From the NCBI GenBank assembly GCA_005240105.1, contig SBAT01000085.1, positions 1-5,538 on the forward strand: a stretch of 5,538 nucleotides of DNA. Direction: 5' to 3'. This DNA comes from Chloroflexota bacterium (GTDB taxonomy: Bacteria; Cyanobacteriota; Vampirovibrionia; Obscuribacterales; Obscuribacteraceae). The translations under genes and the position numbers were made by a program. Below are positions 1-4,457 of this stretch, in pieces (position 1 is the stretch's first letter; each line of letters starts with the position of its first letter). Under the pieces are notes generated by a model. That model worked only from the letters and a program-made list of their open reading frames with translations. It had not been told where the DNA came from and ran no database searches.

Positions 1-176
1 GAACTTGGTTCCGGTCGCCCTGTAAGCGTTATATCCAACTCGCGCGCAGCAACAAGTGCATCCGCTTCAAAGAGTTCGTAAAAATCACCAAGCCGAAAAA
101 ATAAAAGCGCATCTGGATATTGAGATTTGATGTCCCAATACTGGCGCATCATCGGCGATAGCTCAGAGCTGGTCAC
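1..176 (-). CDS. mutS: DNA mismatch repair protein MutS, N-terminal fragment (runs off left edge)
   Basis: MutS is the cytoplasmic ATPase that recognises mismatched and looped-out bases and starts methyl-independent or MutL-linked mismatch repair. Only the first 58 codons are present, all from mismatch-recognition domain I. The reverse strand reads SPMMRQYWDIKSQYPDALLF followed by FRLGDFYELFEADA, then an AARELDITLTGR segment. This is the signature start of MutS, including the Phe-X-Glu mismatch-wedge motif (F32 and E34 in GDFYELF). The start is taken as GTG at 176-174: it has a GAGG Shine-Dalgarno eight bases upstream and gives the usual short leader before the PMMxQY motif. The frame stays open further upstream, but only non-ATG alternatives exist there. 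The gene is transcribed divergently from the secreted-protein gene at 303. The missing part (lever, clamp and ATPase domains) lies outside the window, so intactness cannot be judged. The family call is very secure; the exact start is probable. Confidence 0.96.
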   Translation of the reverse strand, partial: MTSSELSPMMRQYWDIKSQYPDALLFFRLGDFYELFEADALVAARELDITLTGRPEPS

Positions 177-302
177 GGAGGCTGCCTCATGGTCAGAAGA
201 GGAATAATATCGCTTTCTAAGCGCCAAGTTGCATAAGCTTCTGGTAATATGAGAGCCAATGAAAATAGTTTTTAGAATTGCTCTACGAAAGATTGGAATT
301 TT
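177..302. promoter_or_regulatory. Divergent gap between mutS and the secreted-protein gene, with candidate -10 elements
   Basis: Both flanking genes must be transcribed outward from this 126-base gap. On the plus strand an extended -10-like element, TG-G-TAATAT at 242-250, lies about 50 bases before the ATG at 303. No convincing -35 sits at the right distance. On the minus strand TATTAT (plus positions 204-209) matches five of six -10 consensus bases and lies about 28 bases before the mutS GTG. These are by-eye matches to the bacterial housekeeping sigma consensus and remain tentative. No operator-like dyad was seen. Confidence 0.3.
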
Positions 303-1202
303 ATGCTGACAAACAAGTTGGGAATCGGGCTGTCACTAACTTTGATGATTGCTGCTAGCCAGTTTGGCACAGCAAATGTTAGCGCTGCGCCAGCGAAGGC
401 GCCGGCAAAAGCAACTCCGGACAGAAAGCCTGCCGCTCCGAAATCACCGGCAGTTCCAGCCAAGAAGCCTGGAGAGACAACACCAACGACCGCTGTCAAG
501 ACGGAGCCGAAAGTTGAGCCGGTTCTCGAAAACGTTATAGATGTGACGTCTGATGACTTGGTCAACAAGCCGCATGAGTTTCTAAATAAGAACGTCAAAT
601 TCCAGGGCGACTTCTCCAGCTTCAGCAGTTTGGCACTCGATTACAAGCCGGCGATGAAGGCATCGAAGTCATATCTCTCATTTCTAATTTTCCGCAAGGA
701 CACGCATGTGCCGCTTTCCGAATTGAAACTGGCAATGGCTATTCCAAAAGAAAAAGATCCGGACAATACATTGCTCGCCACTCTTAAAGAAGGCGATCAG
801 CTAGAACTCGTCGGCAAAGTCTTTAGTGCTGCTCTTGACGATCCGTGGGTAGAAGTTTTTAAAGTCAAGAAGCTAAACGCAAAACCAGACGAAGATAAGG
901 ACAAGGAAAGAAAAGCAGCTGCTGACGGTACTCCACCTTCCTCGGATGTTGCCAAGGACAAAGAGAAAAATGCTAAGGAAGAGGCAGCTAAGCGCTCCGA
1001 TGTAAAACCATCCGAGACTAAGGGCAAGGACGACCACGTCTATTCTGGTAAGCCCGGAATTAAGGTCGCCCCCGGCAAACCAGAAACAACCCCAATCCCA
1101 GCCGATGTCGTCGACGGAAAGAAACCGCCAGTCCTTGACAAGGCCCCGCCATCGGGCGTCCGTCCGTCGCATACGATTAAAGCCCCTGTTAAAGTTAAGT
1201 AA
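303..1202 (+). CDS. Secreted or periplasmic Pro/Ala/Lys-rich protein with a possible OB-like core; function unknown
   Basis: The gene encodes 299 residues. Residues 1-28 look like a Sec signal peptide: Lys5, a hydrophobic stretch LGIGLSLTLMIAA, and a likely cut after NVSA. Residues 29-75 form a Pro/Ala/Lys linker. Residues 77-195 are the only part with folded-domain character: a DLVNKPHEFLNKNVKFQGDF segment, then alternating beta-like strands, an EGDQLELVGKVF strand and a closing WVEVFKVKKL strand. This order resembles OB-fold proteins of the tRNA_anti-like type, but that rests on pattern alone. Residues 196-245 are a highly charged Lys/Glu/Asp stretch, and the rest is Pro/Lys-rich ending in KAPVKVK. 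A weak GGAA Shine-Dalgarno lies four bases before the ATG. The Roadblock gene follows after 14 bases, so the two probably share a transcript. I do not recognise a named family, and the high Pro/Lys content makes long-range homology searches unreliable. That it is a real gene is well supported; the function is not known. Confidence 0.85.
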   Translation: MLTNKLGIGLSLTLMIAASQFGTANVSAAPAKAPAKATPDRKPAAPKSPAVPAKKPGETTPTTAVKTEPKVEPVLENVIDVTSDDLVNKPHEFLNKNVKFQGDFSSFSSLALDYKPAMKASKSYLSFLIFRKDTHVPLSELKLAMAIPKEKDPDNTLLATLKEGDQLELVGKVFSAALDDPWVEVFKVKKLNAKPDEDKDKERKAAADGTPPSSDVAKDKEKNAKEEAAKRSDVKPSETKGKDDHVYSGKPGIKVAPGKPETTPIPADVVDGKKPPVLDKAPPSGVRPSHTIKAPVKVK

Positions 1203-1216
1203 TTGAGGATATTCCA

Positions 1217-1585
1217 ATGACACACGAAGCCAAAGCTAAGGAGCTGTTAGATAGTCTCAATGGCAAGCATGGCATTTTGGGTGGCGTGCTCATCAACAAT
1301 GATGGCGCGGTTATCTCCTCATCGTTGCCGCCAGAAATGGACGTCTCGACACTTGGCTCATTGTGCGCGACGCTCTTTTCCAACAATGATATTTCCATTC
1401 AGAGGATGAATCGTGGCAATCTTTTGCAGATGACGCTACTGACAGATCAAGGCATTTTGCACTTCTATTTAGTACCTGGGCACATCCTGGTTGTATTGAC
1501 CGCCAAAGGTCAAAAAATCAACCTAGAAGGATTGATTAGCAGCGTTGAGCAGCAGGGCGTCGCAATGACTCAGGTTTTTTCATGA
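1217..1585 (+). CDS. Roadblock/LC7 domain protein (MglB-like)
   Basis: The gene encodes a 122-residue soluble protein that is one Roadblock/LC7 domain, which is the usual length for free-standing bacterial members. An opening helix (KAKELLDSLN) leads to the GGVLINNDGAVISSSLP strand-turn segment (residues 22-38). Next comes a helix around the DVSTLGSLCATLF region, then paired strands LLQMTLLTDQGILHFYLVPG and HILVVLTAKGQKINL (residues about 69-103), and a C-terminal helix. Known relatives dimerise and commonly act with small Ras-like GTPases (MglB acts on MglA in polarity and motility), or as scaffolds. No GTPase gene is present in this window, so the partner is unknown. A GAGG Shine-Dalgarno at 1205-1208 lies eight bases before the ATG, and the preceding stop is 14 bases upstream, which suggests translation from a shared transcript with the secreted protein. 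No signal peptide is seen, so it should stay in the cytoplasm. Family call secure; role inferred. Confidence 0.88.
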   Translation: MTHEAKAKELLDSLNGKHGILGGVLINNDGAVISSSLPPEMDVSTLGSLCATLFSNNDISIQRMNRGNLLQMTLLTDQGILHFYLVPGHILVVLTAKGQKINLEGLISSVEQQGVAMTQVFS

Positions 1586-1712
1586 CCTTGAAAACTTAGC
1601 AATTGCTTATTTTCGGCAACCCATCAGCGTTTTAGGCACTTTCGGGTTACTATGTAATCGTAGAGTGGTTTTGGCGTGCCTTTGTGCTGCCGTGCTTTAT
1701 AAGGGGAAAAAG
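1586..1712 (+). promoter_or_regulatory. Gap before the glycine-zipper gene: candidate promoter, no clear terminator
   Basis: The gap is 127 bases. TGTAAT at 1653-1658 matches five of six -10 consensus bases and would start a transcript near 1665, giving a leader of roughly 48 bases to the ATG at 1713. The matching -35 region (about 1630-1637) is poor. A ten-base palindrome, AGCAATTGCT at 1598-1607, is followed by TATTTT but has no loop and makes a weak terminator at best. Readthrough from the Roadblock gene cannot be excluded. Confidence 0.25.
1701..1706 (+). promoter_or_regulatory. Strong Shine-Dalgarno that fixes the start at 1713
   Basis: AAGGGG lies six bases before the ATG at 1713. It outranks the in-frame GTG at 1665, which has no Shine-Dalgarno and would put 16 extra residues, including two cysteines, ahead of an otherwise normal signal peptide. 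Confidence 0.8.
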
Positions 1713-2792
1713 ATGCGTCAATTCTTGCGCCTACCTAATTTGTCGTTGATGGTGGCAATGATGTTTGCTGCTCAACAGCCTGGTAATTGCCAGATGATGG
1801 CTCAGCAAGATTACGGACAGCCGCAGCAGGGCTATGGACAGCCTCCTCTGATGCCGCAGGGGCAGCCCCAAGGGCAACAATCAATGCAACAAGGTTATGC
1901 GCAGACTGAGCAGCCGGCTTACATGCAGTCACCGTATGGTCAATCTTTTGATCAACCAGTGCAGCAACAACAACCAAGTTACCCACAGCAAGGTGCAGCC
2001 TATGGTGGCGGCTATCCGCAGATGCAACAGCAACAACCGCAAATGCAGCCGCAGTACAACCAAATGCCACCACAATATTCACAGCGTCCCAACTTCTACC
2101 AGGGTTATGTAGCGACAGTGGCAGCCGGTACACAATTTTCAGCGACGTTGAGGAATTCAATCAATTCGGAAACCACTCAAGTTGGTGAGCAAGTACAAGC
2201 AACTATTTCACAGCCAATTTATTCGGGATCTGAATTGGTGATTCCAGCAGGCTCAACAGTTATTGGGCAAGTGACAAATGTTGTCTCCGCCAAGCACTTT
2301 AAGTTTGGTGCTAATGGCAGCGTTGAGTTGACTTTCAATCAAGTGCAGACGCCTGATGGTCGTAGCTTCCCGATGACGGCGAAGATCAATACAGATCAAT
2401 TGCGTCTAAGTGGTGGCACCGGCATGGGACGTGTTGGACACAGTTTACTTGCGACTGGAGTTGGTGCCGGTGGCGGGGCCGCATTGGGCACAGGCTTGGG
2501 AGCTATTGTTGGTGGCATGTCCGGCGGACGTATGGGCATGGCGACTGGTATGGGCGCCGTGTTTGGCTCAGCAATGGGTGGTGGCGTTGGATTGCTTGAT
2601 GCCGGATATCGCAAAGGCAACGAAGTGCAAATCCCGGCAGGGACCAACTTGCCTATTGTCTTGCAATCGAATTTGCAGGTAGCGGCAGGTGCACCACCTT
2701 CCATGATGCCGATGCAGCCCATGCAACCGATGCAACCCATGTCACCCTATAGCGGCGGCTACGGACAAGCTCCCGGCGGGCAGTATCAGTAG
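1713..2792 (+). CDS. Secreted Gln/Pro/Tyr-rich protein with glycine-zipper segment; function unknown
   Basis: From the ATG at 1713 the protein has 359 residues. Residues 1-20 or slightly more look like a signal peptide (basic MRQFLRL, then hydrophobic SLMVAMMFAA). Residues 28-130 are low complexity, rich in Gln, Pro, Tyr, Gly and Met, with many YGQ, QQ and PQ steps. Residues 131-230 form a beta-rich domain (VAAGTQFSATLRNSI, then VIPAGSTVIGQV, then VELTFNQVQTPDGRSF). Residues 247-300 are a glycine zipper with many GxxxG steps (GVGAGGGAALGTGLGAIVGG, later GAVFGSAMGGGVG), a type of helix that packs in membranes. A final strand, EVQIPAGTNLPIVLQ (304-318), echoes the earlier IPAG strands, and the tail is again Met/Gln/Pro and Gly/Tyr rich. 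Beta domains with repeated PAGT strands interrupted by a glycine zipper are known from uncharacterised bacterial envelope proteins, so an envelope location is a fair inference. The gene converges on uppS across an inverted-repeat element. No specific function can be assigned. Confidence 0.85.
   Translation: MRQFLRLPNLSLMVAMMFAAQQPGNCQMMAQQDYGQPQQGYGQPPLMPQGQPQGQQSMQQGYAQTEQPAYMQSPYGQSFDQPVQQQQPSYPQQGAAYGGGYPQMQQQQPQMQPQYNQMPPQYSQRPNFYQGYVATVAAGTQFSATLRNSINSETTQVGEQVQATISQPIYSGSELVIPAGSTVIGQVTNVVSAKHFKFGANGSVELTFNQVQTPDGRSFPMTAKINTDQLRLSGGTGMGRVGHSLLATGVGAGGGAALGTGLGAIVGGMSGGRMGMATGMGAVFGSAMGGGVGLLDAGYRKGNEVQIPAGTNLPIVLQSNLQVAAGAPPSMMPMQPMQPMQPMSPYSGGYGQAPGGQYQ
2712..2738 (+). repeat. Three 9-base tandem repeats inside the glycine-zipper gene
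   Basis: Three consecutive units of the form ATGCARCCS (2712-2720, 2721-2729, 2730-2738) encode Met-Gln-Pro three times. A degenerate ATG-starting unit flanks each side. The length is a multiple of three, so copy-number change would keep the frame. Confidence 0.85.
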
Positions 2793-2852
2793 ATTCCTTC
2801 TTTTGTCATCTCGACCGACCGAAGGGAGTGGAGAGATCTTCCGTAGGGAAAC

Positions 2853-2878
2853 CTGTTCGTCTTTGCAATTACGAACAG
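2853..2878. repeat. Central hairpin of the inverted-repeat element
   Basis: CTGTTCGT at 2853-2860 pairs perfectly with ACGAACAG at 2871-2878 around a ten-base loop. It forms the apex of the larger fold. Confidence 0.8.
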
Positions 2879-2907
2879 TGAATCTCTAGGGAAGATTTCT
2901 CCACTAC

Positions 2908-2922
2908 GCACCCTGCGGGTGC
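2908..2922. repeat. Extra hairpin inserted in the right arm of the element
   Basis: GCACCC and GGGTGC form a perfect six-base stem around a TGC loop. The left arm has no counterpart at the equivalent place, where it reads GAAGGGAGTGG directly. In the folded element this would stick out as a side arm. Confidence 0.8.
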
Positions 2923-2950
2923 TTCGGTCGAAATGACAAAACAAAAGATT

Positions 2951-2984
2951 GTCAGAATGACAAAGACGGGCGCAGGCAATGCGC
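2951..2984. repeat. Short dyad cluster just past the uppS stop; possible weak terminator or repeat remnant
   Basis: GTCA-GAA-TGAC (2951-2961) is a small dyad. It includes AATGACAAA at 2956-2964, a direct repeat of 2932-2940 at the end of the large element. GCGCA and TGCGC (2970-2974, 2980-2984) form a five-base stem with a five-base loop, two bases past the uppS TAG stop. On the uppS strand the hairpin is followed by CCGTCTTTGTC rather than a solid T run, so it is a poor match to a Rho-independent terminator. Confidence 0.5.
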
Positions 2985-2986
2985 TC

Positions 2987-3742
2987 CTACAATCCCCAGC
3001 GTCTCTCGCGGACTGCGAATTCCGTAACTGCCTTGTCGTACTCTTCCGGCGTGAAATCCGGCCACAAGAGTGGTGTCACGTACAATTCTGAATACGCGGC
3101 TTGCCACAATAAGTAATTGGACAAGCGCATTTCGCCGCCGGTTCTAATTATCAAATCCGGGTCCGGAAGTTCACGTGTATACAACTTGGAAGCAATCAAC
3201 TGCTCATCAATATCTGAAATGGCGACTTTCCCTGCTTGCAAGTCGGCGGCTATTGCCTGCATCGCCTGTGCTAGTTCCAACCTCGATCCGTAATTAAGCG
3301 CGACTTGCAACGATAGTCCCTTATTGTCTTTGGTTTTCTCAATGGCAGTGGCGAAGTAATTCTGTAAATCCGCCGGCATTCCGGCGATATCTCCGATGAA
3401 GCGAAGCCTGACGTTGTTTTGCGCAAGCTCGTCGAGTTCGTCGGTTACGACTTTGCCAAACAAGCGCATCAAGTAATCGACTTCTTCGTTGCTGCGGTTC
3501 CAGTTTTCGGAAGAGAAAGCGTAGACGGTTAAATACTTCAGTCCGGCGGCGGCTACATGCTTGACCAGGTTTTTCAGGGTTTTGACGCCTTCCTGGTGTC
3601 CGCTTAAGCGCGGCAGACCGCGATTGTCAGCCCAGCGACGGTTGCCATCCATTATTATGGCAACGTGGGTCAGATGGGCGCCCTGGTCTCTGGCGCTTTG
3701 CCCCCGGTCTTTTTGTCGAGTTTGTTTGGTGAAGCTAAACAC
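2987..3742 (-). CDS. uppS: Isoprenyl transferase, probable undecaprenyl diphosphate synthase
   Basis: This cytoplasmic, membrane-associated cis-prenyltransferase adds isopentenyl units to farnesyl diphosphate to make the C55 carrier lipid precursor for peptidoglycan and other wall polymers. The protein has 251 residues, the usual family length. The catalytic motif IIMDGNRRWA holds Asp32. GHQEG (48-52), YAFSSENWNR (74-83), NYGSRLE and IIRTGGEMRLSN (198-209) all follow in family order. Arg200, Arg206, Ser208 and Glu219 match the diphosphate- and magnesium-binding residues of E. coli UppS with a constant offset of six, so the enzyme looks fully active. The start is GTG at 3742-3740. It has no visible Shine-Dalgarno, and an in-frame stop lies a short way upstream with no ATG between, so the start is the weakest part of the call. 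The gene often sits beside cdsA, but here it converges on an envelope-protein gene and no cdsA is in view. Transcribed divergently from the HAD gene. Confidence 0.96.
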   Translation of the reverse strand: MFSFTKQTRQKDRGQSARDQGAHLTHVAIIMDGNRRWADNRGLPRLSGHQEGVKTLKNLVKHVAAAGLKYLTVYAFSSENWNRSNEEVDYLMRLFGKVVTDELDELAQNNVRLRFIGDIAGMPADLQNYFATAIEKTKDNKGLSLQVALNYGSRLELAQAMQAIAADLQAGKVAISDIDEQLIASKLYTRELPDPDLIIRTGGEMRLSNYLLWQAAYSELYVTPLLWPDFTPEEYDKAVTEFAVRERRWGL

Positions 3743-3775
3743 AGGTGGCCATTTTAACCAAAGGCTCTAAGCAAT

Positions 3776-3803
3776 AATCTATGCAATAAGTGGATTGCTA
3801 CAA
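3776..3803 (-). promoter_or_regulatory. Candidate promoter for uppS
   Basis: On the minus strand TTGTAG (plus 3798-3803) and TAGATT (plus 3776-3781) are separated by 16 bases and lie about 35-60 bases before the GTG start. Each element matches four of six consensus bases, so this is only a candidate. Confidence 0.3.
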
Positions 3804-3806
3804 GAG

Positions 3807-3835
3807 TAGACATAAATTTGTACTATTAATATGCT
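3807..3835 (+). promoter_or_regulatory. Candidate promoter for the HAD phosphatase gene
   Basis: TAGACA (3807-3812, five of six -35 bases) and TATGCT (3830-3835, four of six -10 bases) have the ideal 17-base spacer. A transcript from here would have a leader of roughly 50 bases. It lies back to back with the uppS candidate promoter. Confidence 0.4.
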
Positions 3836-3892
3836 GGTAGCTGTAGCGCGCATTGGCTCGCTGCCAAAATCATACTTGCTAGATGGGTGAAA

Positions 3893-4378
3893 ATGGTATT
3901 ACTTAAACCAACTTATATTATCGATGGAGATATAACGGATATCGATTTGGATCATTTACTTGCTTCTGGTGTGCGTGGCATCATCTTCGATCTCGATAGT
4001 ACGTTGTTGGCACCTAAGTCTGCGGAAATTTCGCAGGAAGTTGAAGCCTGGCTCAAGCGAGTTCGGGTGAATTTTAAGGTCGTCATTTTGAGTAATAACA
4101 AGAAAGAAGACTACGTAAAAGCTGCTGAAAAACTCTTTGAAATGCCGGCTATTCCAAGAGCTGCAAAGCCGCGCCGGTGGGGCTTTCAGAAATCTCTTGA
4201 GATCTTGAAATTACCTGCTGAGGAAGTGGTCGTAATTGGTGATCGGCCGTTGACGGATGTGCTTGGCGGACACCGTGCAGGAATTAGAACTGTGCTGGTG
4301 CGAGCACTAAAAACGATCAAAGAACCGGCCTGGAAAACATTCTTTAGGAATTTAGAGCGTTGCTTTATCAAAAACTAA
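3893..4378 (+). CDS. yqeG: YqeG-family HAD phosphatase (HAD superfamily, subfamily IIIA)
   Basis: From the ATG at 3893 this is a 161-residue soluble protein with all four HAD motifs and no large cap domain. Motif I is IIFDLDSTLL (nucleophile Asp33, acid/base Asp35). Motif II is VVILSNN (Ser67). The motif III lysine is probably Lys92 in AKPRRWGF. Motif IV is VVVIGDRPLTDVLGGHRAG (Asp117, Asp122). The LTDVLGG(N/H)RAG stretch is the hallmark of the YqeG group, whose natural substrate is uncertain; phosphatidylglycerophosphate phosphatase activity is known for relatives in organelles and cyanobacteria. An in-frame GTG at 3887 would add two residues. I prefer the ATG because GGTGA (3886-3890) fits the 3' part of the Shine-Dalgarno consensus at the right aligned distance. 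The gene is divergent from uppS, with the TPR gene 79 bases downstream. Family call secure; substrate not shown by the sequence. Confidence 0.93.
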   Translation: MVLLKPTYIIDGDITDIDLDHLLASGVRGIIFDLDSTLLAPKSAEISQEVEAWLKRVRVNFKVVILSNNKKEDYVKAAEKLFEMPAIPRAAKPRRWGFQKSLEILKLPAEEVVVIGDRPLTDVLGGHRAGIRTVLVRALKTIKEPAWKTFFRNLERCFIKN

Positions 4379-4428
4379 GGTAATATATCGCTAAGTTCTA
4401 TCTAATATACGACAATCTGCTAATTCAT

Positions 4429-4444
4429 CCGGTCACCGCACCGG
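4429..4444 (+). repeat. Small hairpin directly upstream of the TPR gene's ribosome binding site
   Basis: CCGGT (4429-4433) pairs with ACCGG (4440-4444) around a six-base loop. The hairpin ends three bases before the AAAGGA Shine-Dalgarno (4448-4453). It could affect translation of the TPR gene or be a chance dyad. Confidence 0.4.
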
Positions 4445-4457
4445 CAGAAAGGACAAA

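Larger units (their letters stand above)
2801..2941. repeat. Imperfect long inverted-repeat element (REP/MITE-like) between convergent genes
   Basis: The outer arms 2801-2818 and 2924-2941 (TTTTGTCATCTCGACCGA against the complement of TCGGTCGAAATGACAAAA) match at 17 of 18 positions. Inner arms 2827-2842 and 2890-2905 (AGTGGAGAGATCTTCC against the complement of GGAAGATTTCTCCACT) match at 15 of 16, and the mismatch is a G-T wobble. A smaller hairpin sits in the middle (2853-2878). The left arm carries a four-base duplication (GACC) and the right arm an extra hairpin (2908-2922), so the two arms have diverged by small insertions. No open reading frame is present, so any movement would need a transposase supplied elsewhere. 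Transcribed, the whole element would fold into one long hairpin. Repeats beginning GTCATTTCGACCGAAG or similar are common, dispersed and intergenic in several bacterial groups. Family membership here is inferred. Confidence 0.85.

Noticed and set aside
873..1223. Minus-strand frames opposite the end of the secreted-protein gene
   Set aside because: They are antisense shadows of the Lys/Pro-rich region, with no family resemblance and no start signals.
1598..1612. Palindrome AGCAATTGCT followed by TATTTT as a terminator for the Roadblock gene
   Set aside because: It is a loopless 10-base palindrome that can only form a very short AT-rich stem, and the T run is interrupted.
1665..1712. In-frame GTG at 1665 as the start of the glycine-zipper gene
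   Set aside because: It has no Shine-Dalgarno and would place 16 residues ahead of a normal signal peptide, while the ATG at 1713 has a strong AAGGGG six bases upstream.
1735..2160. Open frame on the minus strand opposite the Gln-rich region
   Set aside because: It arises from the repetitive CAG/CAA codons of the plus-strand gene and has no ribosome binding site or recognisable domain.
2396..2740. Minus-strand frame rich in Pro/Met/Gly opposite the glycine zipper
   Set aside because: Its composition mirrors the glycine-rich codons of the real gene, and no independent coding signal is seen.
2801..2941. The inverted repeat read as an ordinary Rho-independent terminator
   Set aside because: The structure is far longer than a terminator stem, and on the plus strand it is followed by an A-rich, not T-rich, stretch. 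It could still affect transcript ends.
2801..2984. CRISPR array
   Set aside because: The repeats are inverted arms and one short direct repeat; there are no regularly spaced identical units or spacers.
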